Assembly (NCBI GenBank): GCA_009773355.1
Contig: WRPG01000022.1
Location: forward strand, 1 to 64,000
Origin: Limisphaerales bacterium
GTDB lineage: Bacteria > Verrucomicrobiota > Verrucomicrobiia > Limisphaerales > SXTU01
Direction: 5' to 3'
Length of the DNA stretch: 64,000 nucleotides
A program made the translations under genes and the position numbers. Under the pieces are notes generated by a model that ran no database searches, was not told the DNA's origin, and saw only the letters and a program-made list of their open reading frames with translations. Numbering within the stretch: the first letter of the stretch is position 1; every line of letters starts with the position of its first letter. Positions 1 through 10,138 of the stretch are shown here, one piece after another.

Positions 1-43
1 TGCGTCCCGCACCCCCAGCCGGGGAAACGGACAACCAACAACA

Positions 44-97
44 CAGGGGACATTCTCTCGTGAGTTAAACAGGGGACATTTCTAAAGAGTTTTGACA
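44..97. repeat. Imperfect 26-bp tandem repeat at window edge, possible IS terminus remnant
   Basis: The string CAGGGGACATT occurs at 44-54 and again at 70-80, so two imperfect copies of a 26-bp unit lie head to tail, the second ending in GAGTTTTGACA. Multiple short terminal repeats of this kind are seen at ends of some transposon families such as IS21. No transposase is present in the window, so the assignment to a mobile-element end is inference only. Confidence 0.35.
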
Positions 98-155
98 CGA
101 ACCCCCGGATGTTTCCGCTGGCTTTCTCCGGCCGTTCGCCTACTGAACCACGCCC

Positions 156-595
156 ATGATGCTCATCCGCACGCGCGGCGCACCCAGCACGATTCACGGC
201 ATGGGACTGTTCACGGTCGAAGCTGTCGCTCGCGGCACGCCCGTCTGGCGCTTCGAGCCGGGCTTCGACCACGACTTCTCGCCGGAGCAATTCGCCGCGC
301 TCCCGCCGCTGGCGCGCGAGCACACGCGCTGGTTCTGCTTCGTCAGCAAGGCGGACGGCCACGTCATCCTCAGCGGCGACCACGCGTGCTTCATCAACCA
401 CTCGCCGACGAACAACACCGGTGCGCCGCCAAATCCGCAGCCACCCGTCACCACCGTCGCGCTGCGCGACCTGGCCGCTGGCGAGGAAATCACCTGTGAC
501 TACTGGAGCTACGACGCGGACACGCCGTGGAAGCTGGGGCTGGTGACGCGTGATGCGCCGCTGGGAGCCAAGTCGGGAGCGGGCGGCACCAAGGC

Positions 596-599
<4 letters not shown>
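156..599 (+). CDS. SET-domain protein (putative protein lysine methyltransferase)
   Basis: A 147-residue single-domain SET protein. Visible motifs are the N-terminal GMGLFTVEAVARGT segment (about 15-28), the FINHSPTNN pseudoknot motif (about 81-89, equivalent to the family's NHS..PN), and GEEITCDYWSYD (about 108-119) near the C terminus. SET enzymes transfer methyl groups from S-adenosylmethionine to lysine side chains; the substrate here is unknown. Pre-SET and post-SET cysteine clusters are absent, as is usual for short bacterial members. A second ATG at 159 is equally possible. The gene converges on fabF, and the two stop codons overlap (TAA at 597-599, TTA at 596-598). Confidence 0.85.
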
Positions 600-1855
<1,256 letters not shown>

Positions 1856-1856
1856 A

Positions 1857-1897
1857 AAAGAAAAGGGGCAGCGCGCTGGTGTCAGCCCGGCTGCCCC
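1857..1897 (-). terminator. Intergenic hairpin plus T-run between acpP and fabF (attenuator-like)
   Basis: On the minus strand GGGGCAGC (complement of 1890-1897) pairs with GCTGCCCC (complement of 1865-1872) across a 17-nt loop. TTTTCTTTT follows immediately, two bases before the fabF ATG. This has the form of an intrinsic terminator placed inside the operon; partial read-through is inferred. Confidence 0.6.
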
Positions 1898-1914
1898 GGA
1901 GAAAGCGTGACCGC

Positions 1915-2157
1915 CTACTTCTTGTTCTCCTCGATGTAGCGGGTGACGTCGCCGACGCTGACGAGCTTCTCAGCCTCCTCGTCGGGGACTTCGATGCCGA
2001 ACTCCTCCTCGAGCGCCATGATCAGCTCGACGGTATCGAGCGAGTCCGCGCCGAGATCCTCGATGAACTTGGCCTCCTGGACGACCTGGTCGGCGTTGAC
2101 GCCGAGCTGCTCGACGATGATGTCCTTGACCTTCTGCTCAATGGTTTTATCAGCCAT
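1915..2157 (-). CDS. acpP: Acyl carrier protein
   Basis: An 80-residue acidic acyl carrier protein. Serine 39 in the [10 protein letters not shown] motif is the 4'-phosphopantetheine attachment site. The remaining helices (DIIVEQLGV at the start, [15 protein letters not shown] in helix III) match canonical AcpP. It carries the growing chain for FabF encoded immediately downstream. About 210 bp of non-coding DNA lies upstream, so the promoter of the acpP-fabF unit is probably there. Confidence 0.97.
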   Translation of the reverse strand: MADKTIEQKVKDIIVEQLGVNADQVVQEAKFIEDLGADSLDTVELIMALEEEFGIEVPDEEAEKLVSVGDVTRYIEENKK

Positions 2158-2366
2158 GTTCGTGTTCGTTTAGTTGGTTGTCTGTAGGCGACGTGCCGGA
2201 GGGCGTCAAGCCCTGTTTCCGCCACTCACCGACGCGCTGCCGGGGCTGGCCGTTGGGCGCCGCCGCACCGACTTTTCAGCGACGCGGCGGACTGTCTAAC
2301 GGCTCGCACGCGGGGCGTCGAGAGGAATAATTTCGCCCTCCGGCGCGCGCCTCCGGCAAACCGGCC

Positions 2367-3566
2367 TCAAGTGGCCGCCACTTCCTCGACCGCCTCGCGA
2401 ATCAACGCCTTGAACTTGGGCATGCCCTCGTCGAACGCCGCAGCAATGGGCAGCACCGGCGTGCGCGGGATGCGACGCTTGAACTTCTTGAGGTTCGCCT
2501 CGGCCACCGGCTCGTCCATCTTGTTCGCCACGACGAGGCGCGGCTTGTCCAGCAGCACGGGGTCGTAAAGTTCCAGCTCGCTCAGGAGCTGCTTGTAATC
2601 GCTCCACGGCTCGCGTCCGTCGGTGCCCGCCATGTCGAGCAGGATGACGAGGATTTTGCAGCGCGTGATGTGGCGCAGAAAGGCGTGGCCAAGGCCGACG
2701 TTTTCGTGTGCGCCCTCGATGAGGCCGGGCACGTCGCAAAGCGTGAGGCGCTTGAAGTCGGCGTATTCCACGATGCCCACCTGCGGCGTGAGCGTGGTGA
2801 AGGGGTAGGCCGCAATCTTCGGCCGCGCGCGGGAAATCGCCGTGAGCAGCGTGGACTTGCCGGCGTTTGGATAGCCTACGATGCCGACATCCGCCATCAT
2901 CCGCAGCTCGAAGCGATAAAAGCCCTCGCCGCCCGGCTCGCCCGGCTGCGCGAAGCGCGGCGTCTGGTTGCGCGCGGTGGCGAAGTTGCGGTTGCCCATG
3001 CCGCCGCGTCCGCCCTTGCACAGCACGAACTGCTGGCCGTGGACGGTGAGGTCGGCGACGAGTTCGGCGTCATCCGGCCCAAACTGGTGCGGCCCCGCGT
3101 CGTCGTCCGCCGCAAGGTCTATCTCCTCCGCCAAGTCGTTGCCGGCGACGCGCAGCAGCGGACGCTTGGCCGTCGCGATGAGCATCGGTTCCTGCGCGAC
3201 AGACTTTTTCCGCGTCTCGACCGGAGCGGTCGCCTGTGCCTCGGACGGGACCGCTTCCTCCAGCGGGTCGGGAAGCTTCCAGACCAGCGTGCCGCAGGGC
3301 ACCTTGATGATGAGGTCTTTGCCCGCGTGGCCATCCATGCCCTTGCCCAGGCCGTGCTGGCCCTTCTCCGCGATGAGCCGGGGGACGTAGTATTGCCCGA
3401 TGAGGTTGTTCAGGTCGTGGTCCGCTTGGAGGATCACGCTGCCGCCGCGCCCGCCGTTGCCGCCGTCGGGACCGCCCTTGGGCCGGTAAGCCTCGCGGCA
3501 GAACGCGATGCAGCCTTTGCCGCCGTGTCCGGCCTGCGCGAAGATTTTGACCTCGTCAATGAACAT
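2367..3566 (-). CDS. obgE: Obg-family GTPase with an extra segment in the Obg domain
   Basis: A 399-residue GTPase linked to late 50S assembly and stringent control. The glycine-rich Obg fold occupies about 1-205. The G domain has G1 GYPNAGKST (near 229), G3 [10 protein letters not shown] and G4 NKMD. Between VPCGTLV (residue 95) and ADLTVHGQ (about 171) lie some 75 residues where Bacillus Obg, from memory, has about eight: an acidic and proline-rich insertion (about 3057-3281). There is no C-terminal OCT extension. It follows rplU-rpmA, the usual gene order, but a strong terminator separates it from rpmA. A shorter minus-strand reading starting inside it is a shadow. Confidence 0.95.
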   Translation of the reverse strand: MFIDEVKIFAQAGHGGKGCIAFCREAYRPKGGPDGGNGGRGGSVILQADHDLNNLIGQYYVPRLIAEKGQHGLGKGMDGHAGKDLIIKVPCGTLVWKLPDPLEEAVPSEAQATAPVETRKKSVAQEPMLIATAKRPLLRVAGNDLAEEIDLAADDDAGPHQFGPDDAELVADLTVHGQQFVLCKGGRGGMGNRNFATARNQTPRFAQPGEPGGEGFYRFELRMMADVGIVGYPNAGKSTLLTAISRARPKIAAYPFTTLTPQVGIVEYADFKRLTLCDVPGLIEGAHENVGLGHAFLRHITRCKILVILLDMAGTDGREPWSDYKQLLSELELYDPVLLDKPRLVVANKMDEPVAEANLKKFKRRIPRTPVLPIAAAFDEGMPKFKALIREAVEEVAAT

Positions 3567-3651
3567 GAGGAGCGAATGCCGCGAATGAACCGCGAAGGTC
3601 GGAGCCGTGCCAGTCAGTTGCCATCAGTGCCTCAACTCTGCCTTAACCAAC

Positions 3652-3677
3652 AAAAAAGGCGAGGCCGGAGCCTCGCC
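3652..3677 (-). terminator. Rho-independent terminator after rpmA
   Basis: On the minus strand GGCGAGGC and GCCTCGCC form a perfect 8-bp stem around a TCCG tetraloop, directly followed by six T residues (3652-3657 on the plus strand are A). It lies about 20 bp past the rpmA stop and about 85 bp before obgE. It probably ends most rplU-rpmA transcripts. Confidence 0.85.
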
Positions 3678-3697
3678 GAGAATGGGTGCAGGCGGGG

Positions 3698-3982
3698 TCA
3701 GTTCTTGGCCGCGGCTTCCGTAGCGGCGGCGGGTGCGGCGAGGGGCGTGACCCCCACGCGGCGCTTGCCCTTCTCGAACTTGACGTGCCCGTCCACGAGG
3801 GCGAACAGCGTCCAGTCGCGGCCGGTGCCGACGTTCACGCCGGCGTTAAACTTGGAGCCGACCTGGCGGACGATGATGCTGCCGGCGGAGACATACTCGC
3901 CGCCGAACGCCTTGACGCCGCGGCGCTTCGAGTTTGAATCGCGCCCGTTGCGGCTGCTGCCTTGACCTTTCTTGTGTGCCAT
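3698..3982 (-). CDS. rpmA: 50S ribosomal protein L27
   Basis: 94 residues beginning [20 protein letters not shown], the characteristic basic N terminus of L27 that reaches the peptidyl transferase centre. It continues with [16 protein letters not shown] and the [16 protein letters not shown] core. There is a short alanine-rich C-terminal tail. It lies 39 bp downstream of rplU, forming the conserved rplU-rpmA pair, and is followed by a clear terminator. Confidence 0.97.
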   Translation of the reverse strand: MAHKKGQGSSRNGRDSNSKRRGVKAFGGEYVSAGSIIVRQVGSKFNAGVNVGTGRDWTLFALVDGHVKFEKGKRRVGVTPLAAPAAATEAAAKN

Positions 3983-4021
3983 AAAAGTTCTTTCCGGCGA
4001 GCTGGCGAAACCAGCCCGCGC

Positions 4022-4333
4022 TTAAGCTTTGATTTCCTTGATTTTGACGACCGTGAGTTCCTGCCGGTGGCCGACCGTGCGGTGGTAGCCCTTGCGGCGC
4101 TTCATCTTGAAGGCGATGACCTTGTCGCCGCGCTTGTGCGCGACCACGTCGGCCAGCACGCTCGCGGAGGCGACCGTGGGGCTGCCGACACTGAGCTTGC
4201 CGTCGGCGTTGACGAGCAGCACGCGGTCAAACGTGACCGGCTGCCCGGCCTCGATGGCGAGCCGCTCGATTTCGAGCGTGTCACCGGCGCTGACGCGATA
4301 CTGCTTCCCGCCCGTCTCTAAAACTGCATACAT
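4022..4333 (-). CDS. rplU: 50S ribosomal protein L21
   Basis: 103 residues starting MYAVLETGGKQYRVSAGDTL, the normal L21 N terminus, and ending in the RRKGYHRTVGHRQELTVVKI segment that contacts 23S rRNA. The frame stays open upstream to a GTG at 4366, but L21 proteins begin at the ATG at 4333, so that start is chosen. It is first in rplU-rpmA and about 100 bp downstream of the ABC exporter on the same strand. Confidence 0.96.
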   Translation of the reverse strand: MYAVLETGGKQYRVSAGDTLEIERLAIEAGQPVTFDRVLLVNADGKLSVGSPTVASASVLADVVAHKRGDKVIAFKMKRRKGYHRTVGHRQELTVVKIKEIKA

Positions 4334-4432
4334 AAGTTTGGTCCCGAAAAGGGAGGGAGATGGCACCAGAACGCCAAACTCGTGTCAACTGCTCATTTCG
4401 GGTTTTCAAGCCCGGCACCCGATTGCCAGCAC

Positions 4433-6277
4433 TCAATCCAGGGCGATCTGCCCATTCACCACCCGGGCGTAGTAGCCACCCTTGACCACCAACTCGTCGT
4501 GCGTGCCAGCCTCGCTCACTCGCCCGTCCTCCAGCACGAGAATCTGGTCCAGGTTGCGGATGGTGGACAGCCGATGCGCGACGATGAGCGTGGTGCGGCC
4601 GCGCATCAGGCGCTTGAGGCTCTCGACCACGAGCGCCTCGCTCTCGGCGTCGAGCGCGCTGGTCGGCTCGTCGAGCAGGAGGATGGGCGCGTCCTTGAGG
4701 AAGGCGCGGGCGAGGTTGAGCCGCTGGCGTTCGCCGACGCTGAGGCGGGCCGCGCCGTCACCGACGAGGGTGTCGTATTTCTGCGGGAGTTTCTCGATGT
4801 AGATGTGCGCGTTCGCAGCCTTGGCGGCGGCCTCGATTTCCGCGCGGGTCGCGCCGGGGCGTCCGTAGGCAATGTTCTCGGCAATGCTGGTGGGCAGGAG
4901 AATCGGCTCCTGCAACACGATGGCGACGTGTGCACGCAGGTCTCGGACACGCAGGGAACGCAGGTCCGCGCCATCAAGTTGAATGGCACCGCCGGTGGGG
5001 TCGAAGAAACGCGGCACCAAGTTGAGCAACGTGGTCTTGCCCACGCCGCTCGGCCCGATGATGGCGGCGGACTGGCCGGGCGCGAGCGTGAAGCTGACGC
5101 CGCGCAGAATCTCCCGGTCGTCGGAGTAGCGGAAGGTGACGGAGGAGAATGAAAGTTCGCCCTTGAGTTCCAAAGCATCCGGCGTGTTGCGTGTTGCGTG
5201 TTGCGTGTTGCGTGCGGACGCGGCAGGTGGTTTGGACACGAAACACGCACCACGCGTCACGGCCCTCGCATCCGGCGCGTCCTTCACTTCCTCCGGCGTG
5301 TCGAGGATTTCAAAGACGCGCCTGGCTCCGACGCTCGCGTTGCTGACCGTCGCGCCCACATGGGAGAGCTGGTTGAGCGGCTCGTAGAACTGGCCGAGGT
5401 AGGTGAGGAAGATGAGCAGCTCGCCGAGGGTCGCCGTGCCGCGCAACACCTCGTTGGCCCCCAGCCAGAGAATGCCCGCCGTGCCGCCGCCGAAAACCGC
5501 CGTGATGGCGAACCAATAGGCCACCTCCCAGCCGTGCTGTGCGAGCCGGCGTTCCTGCGCCTGCGCCGTGTGCGTGCCGAAGCGCGCGGCCTCGTGCTCC
5601 TCGCGCGTGTAGCTCTGCACGAGCGGCAACGCGGCGATGTTCTGCTGCACGAGCGACGTCACCTGGCTGTCGGCCTGCTGGGCGGTGGCCCCCTGCTCGG
5701 TCATGCGCCGGCCGAACGTGCGGATGACCAGCAGCAGCAACGGCACGGTGGCGAGCGCGATGAGCGTGAGCCGCCCGTTCAACTGCGCCATCACCACGAC
5801 CATCAACCCAAACGACAGCACCGCGCTGGCGCTGGTCATCATCCCCTGCTGGAAGAGCGTCTGGAACGAATACGTGTCCCACGCGGCGCGGTGGATGAGG
5901 TCGCCCGTGCTGCGGCCCTGGTGGAAACGGAGCGAAAGCCGCTGAAGCCAGCCGAACACCTCGTTGCGCACGCGCCGCAGCCCGCGCAGGCCGATGCTGA
6001 TGGCAAGGAAGTTTTGCGTGGCATTGAGGCCGCCTTGCAGGAGATGCAGCAGAACAGTCGCGCCGGCGAGCAAGGCGATGAGCGCGGCCTTGTCGTTCGA
6101 CCAGGCTTGCAGCGCGGCGGGCAGGGCCTTGGAGCCAAGCACACTGTCCACGAGCACGGCCATGGGCCAGGGCTTGAGCAGATTTGCCCCAATGCCCGCG
6201 AGCATGAGCGCCAGCACGCCCGCGATGCGCGCGCGCTCGGGACGGAAGAATTGCAGGGCGCGGAGGAGCGTGGTCAC
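4433..6277 (-). CDS. ABC exporter, fused membrane and ATPase domains (MsbA/lipid A type)
   Basis: A 614-residue half-transporter. An N-terminal six-helix membrane domain spans about 1-320. The nucleotide-binding domain has Walker A GPSGVGKTT (near 409), signature LSVGERQRLNLARA (near 514) and Walker B ILLLDEPTSALD. The architecture matches homodimeric lipid or drug exporters of the MsbA/BmrA class; the substrate cannot be told from sequence. Between the two domains (about 355-366) the protein reads through a GTGTTGC heptamer tandem repeat, giving the unusual ARNTQHATRNT stretch. It is first in a minus-strand run leading to rplU. Confidence 0.93.
   Translation of the reverse strand: MTTLLRALQFFRPERARIAGVLALMLAGIGANLLKPWPMAVLVDSVLGSKALPAALQAWSNDKAALIALLAGATVLLHLLQGGLNATQNFLAISIGLRGLRRVRNEVFGWLQRLSLRFHQGRSTGDLIHRAAWDTYSFQTLFQQGMMTSASAVLSFGLMVVVMAQLNGRLTLIALATVPLLLLVIRTFGRRMTEQGATAQQADSQVTSLVQQNIAALPLVQSYTREEHEAARFGTHTAQAQERRLAQHGWEVAYWFAITAVFGGGTAGILWLGANEVLRGTATLGELLIFLTYLGQFYEPLNQLSHVGATVSNASVGARRVFEILDTPEEVKDAPDARAVTRGACFVSKPPAASARNTQHATRNTPDALELKGELSFSSVTFRYSDDREILRGVSFTLAPGQSAAIIGPSGVGKTTLLNLVPRFFDPTGGAIQLDGADLRSLRVRDLRAHVAIVLQEPILLPTSIAENIAYGRPGATRAEIEAAAKAANAHIYIEKLPQKYDTLVGDGAARLSVGERQRLNLARAFLKDAPILLLDEPTSALDAESEALVVESLKRLMRGRTTLIVAHRLSTIRNLDQILVLEDGRVSEAGTHDELVVKGGYYARVVNGQIALD
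5182..5215 (-). repeat. Heptamer tandem repeat inside the ABC exporter gene
   Basis: On the plus strand GCGTGTT is repeated four times from 5182 to 5209, with a partial fifth copy to about 5215. It falls in the linker between the membrane and ATPase domains. Because the unit is not a multiple of three, gain or loss of one copy would shift the frame before the ATPase domain. Confidence 0.9.
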
Positions 6278-6284
6278 GGGTGGC

Positions 6285-6351
6285 GGAGCTCAGGTGTCCA
6301 ACCTGCGCGGTGCGCGCGGAGCCAGACGCGCAGGTTGGACACCTGCGCTCC
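6285..6351. repeat. Dispersed palindrome, GGAGCGC family (paired arms)
   Basis: Two inverted arms lie at 6285-6309 and 6328-6351. Each contains a CAGGTGTCCAACCTG-type core bordered by GGAGC and GCG, and each arm is itself an imperfect palindrome. It fills the gap between the DUF1844 gene and the ABC exporter. Near-identical paired arms occur at 24291-24357. Confidence 0.88.
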
Positions 6352-6358
6352 CGCGCGC

Positions 6359-6802
6359 TCAATACTTCTTAGAGAACTTCTTGCGGGATTCATCGTCGGT
6401 CGGGGCGGCGGCGGGCGTTTCAATCGCGGGCGTTGGGGCTGCGCTGTCTGCCGTGACTGACGCGGGTGCGGATGCGGCTGGAGCCTTCGCCCCCTTCTCC
6501 TGCTGCTCGATGGCCGCGACGAACGCCATGCGCGTGCCGACGAGGCTTTGTTTCAGGAGCTGCGCCTCGTCCTTGCTGAGGTTGCCCTGGGTCTTCACCT
6601 CCAGCATCTCGAGCTGGTCAATGAACATCCGCGCGCCCTCCAGATCCATGACGGCCTCGCCCGTCTCGGGATGCGGCATCTGGCCGAGGAGCATGAGCGC
6701 CATCTGCGCGGTCTGCATGACCATGGAGGCGAAGTGCGCGGCCATGATCTCGTCGCGGCTGGCGTGGGGGTGGGCGTCGGTGGGCGGGCTGGTCGGGGTC
6801 AT
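6359..6802 (-). CDS. DUF1844 family protein
   Basis: 147 residues. The central helical block (about 17-100) contains MAAHFASMVMQTAQMALMLLG and TGEAVMDLEGARMFIDQLEM, the signature of DUF1844, a small family of unknown function found in Acidobacteria, Planctomycetes and Verrucomicrobia. An alanine/proline-rich, probably disordered C-terminal tail ends in a basic FSKKY. Its start overlaps the stop of the Lon-domain gene by four bases, so the two are co-translated. Confidence 0.85.
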   Translation of the reverse strand: MTPTSPPTDAHPHASRDEIMAAHFASMVMQTAQMALMLLGQMPHPETGEAVMDLEGARMFIDQLEMLEVKTQGNLSKDEAQLLKQSLVGTRMAFVAAIEQQEKGAKAPAASAPASVTADSAAPTPAIETPAAAPTDDESRKKFSKKY

Positions 6803-7485
6803 GAGGTTGGGTGGTCGGCGCGGAATTCGATGGCTTGCAGCAGTTGGTGCAACCGCTTGAGTCGCTCCTCAATCTGCGGCGTGGCCAGGAGAATCTGCCG
6901 CGCCAACGGGTCGCCGATGAGCGTGCTCGCCACGAGGTCGGCGAGCTGCTCGGGGGACTTGATGCGGGCGAGGTGCTTTCCGAACTGCTGGAAGGAGGCG
7001 TTCGCGAGCATCTGCATGTCCTGTAGCTGCTTGGCCTTCGCCGGGTCGGCGGGCATGGGGATGCCGAGGTCGAAGCCCTGCTTCACGCGCTTGCGCACGA
7101 GGGCGCGGACCTTCTTCGCCAGCGCGTCGGCCTGCGGCGTGTCCGTCGGCGGCGCCGCCAGCGCGCGGATGGCCTCGATGCGGTAGGGCTTGAGCTGCAC
7201 GGGGCCAAGGAACTCCACGCGCGCCAGCCCCAGCAAGGTCAGCAGGCTCGTGCCGTCGGGCTGCTCCACCGAGGTGCTGACGAGGCCCAGGCCGCCGATG
7301 GACATGGGGGTTTCGCCCTTGGCCTTGGGGTTGCGCAGCGCGACGGCGAACATGCGCCCGCCCTCCAGCACGTCCGCGAGCATCCGCCGGTAGCGCGGCT
7401 CGAAGATGCGCAAGGGCAGCGTCATCTGCGGAAACAACGTGGTCTCCGGCAGAATCATCACGGGCACTTCGGCGGGCACTTTCAC
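6799..7485 (-). CDS. Lon substrate-binding-domain protein (LON N-terminal-like)
   Basis: About 228 residues related to the N-terminal domain of Lon protease without the ATPase or protease parts. Visible family features are VMILPETTLFPQMTLPLRIFEPRYRRM at the start and a helical C-terminal half with QMLANASFQQFGKHLA. Stand-alone LON-domain proteins are thought to bind protein substrates; the role here is unknown. The start is uncertain: GTG 7485 is chosen, ATG 7458 and TTG 7521 are alternatives. It overlaps the DUF1844 gene by four bases. Confidence 0.82.
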   Translation of the reverse strand: MKVPAEVPVMILPETTLFPQMTLPLRIFEPRYRRMLADVLEGGRMFAVALRNPKAKGETPMSIGGLGLVSTSVEQPDGTSLLTLLGLARVEFLGPVQLKPYRIEAIRALAAPPTDTPQADALAKKVRALVRKRVKQGFDLGIPMPADPAKAKQLQDMQMLANASFQQFGKHLARIKSPEQLADLVASTLIGDPLARQILLATPQIEERLKRLHQLLQAIEFRADHPTS

Positions 7486-7564
7486 CGGGGCAAAGTCTAG
7501 GCGCGACGGCGGGCAAAGCAAGCGGGCGGCAAACCACCTGCGAATCGGTCATCGTCTCGCCCCC

Positions 7565-7590
7565 CCGGAACTTGGCATTTGGAACTTGCC
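7565..7590. repeat. GGAACTT-type short repeat in the intergenic region before grpE
   Basis: GGAACTTGGCATTTGGAACTT is a short direct duplication of GGAACTT, similar in wording to the CTTTGAA/GGAACTTG heptamer arrays at 11823-11853 and 63763-63868. No CIRCE element or other recognised heat-shock operator is visible between 7522 and 7633. Confidence 0.5.
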
Positions 7591-7633
7591 CGGCAGTCGT
7601 GTAACCTCCGCGTCCTGAAATTGAATCAGAATC

Positions 7634-8191
7634 ATGAGTGACGACCCGACGAACCCTGAGACCGACGCCGCGCCGGCGGAATCCCTTGCGCCTCCAACTC
7701 CCGCCGAACTCGGCGAGCTGCGTGCCAAGGCCGCCAAGGCGGACGAGCATTGGGACCGCCTCCTGCGCCAGGCCGCCGACTTCGAGAACTTCAAGAAGCG
7801 CGCCGCCCGCGACCGCCAGGAGGACATCCGCTACGCCAACAAGGGCCTGCTCGACAAGCTCATCCCCGTCCTCGACAACTTCGAGATGGCCATGGCCGCC
7901 GCAAACAACGCGCAGGCCGGCAATGCCGACGCGCTCAAGGTCGGCGTGAGCATGATTCACAACCAGTTCAAGGCCGCGCTCTGCGAGGCCGGCCTCGAGG
8001 AGGTGGACGCCACGGGCAAGCCCTTCGACCCAAACTGGCAGGAGGCCGTCTCGCATCAGGAGTCCGCCGACGTGCCCGAGGGTCAGGTGCTCCAGCAGCT
8101 TCGCAGGGGCTACAAGCTCCGCGACCGCCTGCTGCGCCCCGCCACCGTCATCGTCGCCAAGGCACCCGCCACCACCCCCGCCACCACATGA
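7634..8191 (+). CDS. grpE: GrpE nucleotide exchange factor
   Basis: 185 residues. The acidic, proline-rich N terminus is followed by a long coiled coil and the GrpE core: [22 protein letters not shown] (about 41-62) and, at the C-terminal beta domain, [32 protein letters not shown]. GrpE drives ADP release from DnaK. dnaK is not in the window. The stop overlaps the dnaJ ATG by four bases, so GrpE and DnaJ are made together. Confidence 0.96.
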   Translation: MSDDPTNPETDAAPAESLAPPTPAELGELRAKAAKADEHWDRLLRQAADFENFKKRAARDRQEDIRYANKGLLDKLIPVLDNFEMAMAAANNAQAGNADALKVGVSMIHNQFKAALCEAGLEEVDATGKPFDPNWQEAVSHQESADVPEGQVLQQLRRGYKLRDRLLRPATVIVAKAPATTPATT

Positions 8192-9351
8192 GCGCGAAAC
8201 GCGACTACTACGAGGTGCTCGGTGTCGAGCGCGGCGCGTCCGCCGAGGACATCAAGAAGTCCTACCGCAAGCTCGCGGTGAAATATCACCCGGACAAGAA
8301 CCCCGGCGACAAGGCCGCCGAGGAGAAGTTCAAGGAACTCGGCGAGGCCTACGAGGCGTTGAGCGACCCGCAGAAGCGCGGGGCCTACGACCAGTTCGGC
8401 CACGCAGCCTTCGACCCCCGCATGAGGGCGGGCGCGGGCGGCGGACGCGGCGGCGGCTTCCACGACCCCGCCGACATCTTCCGCGAAGTCTTCGGCGGCG
8501 GTGGTGGTGCCAGCATCTTCGAGGAACTCTTCGGCGAGCAGCAGCACCGCAACCCCACCGGCCCCCGGCGCGGCTCCGACCTGCGCTACGACCTTGAGCT
8601 GGACTTCGAGGAAGCCGTGCTCGGCTGCGAAAAGGAAATCAACATCTCCAAGCTGGACCAGTGCGAGAGCTGCCACGGCGAGGGTGGCGAGAAGGGTTCC
8701 TCCATCAAGCCCTGCGGCACCTGCGGCGGACGCGGGCAGATCATCCGCTCCAAAGGCATATTCAGCGTCGCCCAGACCTGCCCGGACTGCGACGGTGCGG
8801 GCCAGAAGATTGACAAGCCCTGCCGCACCTGTCGCGGCAGCGGGCGGCGCGAGCGCGCCTCCAAAATCAAGCTCAAGATTCCCCCCGGCGTGGACAACGG
8901 CGCGCGCCTGCGCTCCGCCGGCAACGGCGAGAGCGGCACCCGCGGCGGGCCGCCCGGCGACCTCTACGTCGTCCTGCACGTCCGCGAGCACGGCCTCTTC
9001 AACCGCGACGGCGACGACCTCATCTGCGAGGTGCCGGTGAGCTTCACGCAGGCCGCGCTGGGTGCGGACATCGAGGTGCCCACCATGGCGGGCCGCAGCA
9101 CCGTGCGGATGCCCTCGGGCACGCAGCACGGCACCGTCTTTCGCCTGCGCGGCAAGGGCGTGCAAAACATCCAGGGCCACGGCGTCGGCGACCTCCTCGT
9201 GCGCGTGCAGGTCGAAGTGCCGACCAAGCTCACCGCCGAGCAGCGCGCCAAACTCGTCGAGTTCGCCGAACTCTGCAAAGACGACAACGTCCACGACGAC
9301 GCCACCGGCTTCTTCACGAAGGCGAAGGGGTTTTTCAAGAAGGGGGATTAG
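8188..9351 (+). CDS. dnaJ: Molecular chaperone DnaJ
   Basis: 387 residues, a full type I J-protein. Domains in order: J domain 1-70 with the HPDKN loop, Gly/Phe-rich linker, zinc domain with four repeats ([32 protein letters not shown], about 160-220), then the substrate-binding C-terminal beta domains. It stimulates the DnaK ATPase and holds unfolded clients. The ATG at 8188 overlaps the grpE stop; the longer upstream open frame is out of register with the family start and is rejected. Confidence 0.97.
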   Translation: MSAKRDYYEVLGVERGASAEDIKKSYRKLAVKYHPDKNPGDKAAEEKFKELGEAYEALSDPQKRGAYDQFGHAAFDPRMRAGAGGGRGGGFHDPADIFREVFGGGGGASIFEELFGEQQHRNPTGPRRGSDLRYDLELDFEEAVLGCEKEINISKLDQCESCHGEGGEKGSSIKPCGTCGGRGQIIRSKGIFSVAQTCPDCDGAGQKIDKPCRTCRGSGRRERASKIKLKIPPGVDNGARLRSAGNGESGTRGGPPGDLYVVLHVREHGLFNRDGDDLICEVPVSFTQAALGADIEVPTMAGRSTVRMPSGTQHGTVFRLRGKGVQNIQGHGVGDLLVRVQVEVPTKLTAEQRAKLVEFAELCKDDNVHDDATGFFTKAKGFFKKGD

Positions 9352-9353
9352 CA

Positions 9354-10091
9354 ATGCGCGGAACCGCCAGCGGCAGATCGCATTCGGCTAGCTGGCGCAT
9401 CTGCCTGTCGCTAGCGATGATGGCCTTCGGCTGGCTTGCCGCTTTCCGGTGCGAGGGCGCAGCGGCGAAGGTGAAGTTGCCGCGGGGAGTTGTCATCACT
9501 TCGGAAAGCAAGACCCACGTTCACGCCCACATCTCAGACCTTCGGTTGCAGGAGTATCCGGCTCTGACCAATCTCCACGCGCTCTTCACGGTCTATTACG
9601 TTGGGGCCGGCACGACCGACGAGAAGCTGGAGGCGCTTTCCAAACTTCGTTTCACCAACATGGTCTGCGTGGTTTTCACCGATTGCCCAACCGTCACGGA
9701 CAAGGGCATCGAGCATTTGGCGAAGATAAACACACTGACCAATCTCGGACTGCGGCAGATGACCATGACCGACGTGTCGTGCCAGGCGCTTGCGGAACGA
9801 TTCCATCTTGATGGAATAAACATGCCAAAGTGCGGACGTGTCACGGTCGAAGGATTGGTGCGGGTGGCCCAGTCGAAATCACTCTCGCACTTCGGATTTT
9901 CGCTGGGCAAACTGGGACAAGCTGGGTTGCTGCGCATACTCGGTGCGGCCGGGCCAAAGCTGAAGCGGATTGACCTCGACTTGGATGACGCCAATGAAGC
10001 GTTGCTGGATTTCCCGGCCGTTCGTCAAGCGGCCAACGCAAAAGGAATTTCGCTATTCGCAGTCAGGAAGAACGGAGTTAGCAAGTTCTGA
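9354..10091 (+). CDS. Secreted leucine-rich-repeat-like protein
   Basis: 245 residues. A hydrophobic N-terminal stretch (about 17-36, ICLSLAMMAFGWLAAF) predicts export. The rest has leucine-rich-repeat-like segments such as GIEHLAKINTLTNLGLRQM, LAERFHLDGINMP and LVRVAQSKSLSHFGF, each about 24 residues long, as in other PVC leucine-rich proteins. It starts two bases after dnaJ. No enzymatic motif is visible. Function unknown; a binding role is inferred only from the repeat type. Confidence 0.65.
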   Translation: MRGTASGRSHSASWRICLSLAMMAFGWLAAFRCEGAAAKVKLPRGVVITSESKTHVHAHISDLRLQEYPALTNLHALFTVYYVGAGTTDEKLEALSKLRFTNMVCVVFTDCPTVTDKGIEHLAKINTLTNLGLRQMTMTDVSCQALAERFHLDGINMPKCGRVTVEGLVRVAQSKSLSHFGFSLGKLGQAGLLRILGAAGPKLKRIDLDLDDANEALLDFPAVRQAANAKGISLFAVRKNGVSKF

Positions 10092-10138
10092 GTTGGGTTC
10101 AAATTTGCATCACGCCTGACCTGCTCTTCCTGATTTTC

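Noticed and set aside
5182-5215. A CRISPR-like array
   Set aside because: The unit is only seven bases with no spacers, inside a coding gene.
7522-7633. CIRCE or HrcA operator before grpE
   Set aside because: The 9-bp inverted repeat with 9-bp spacer is not present.
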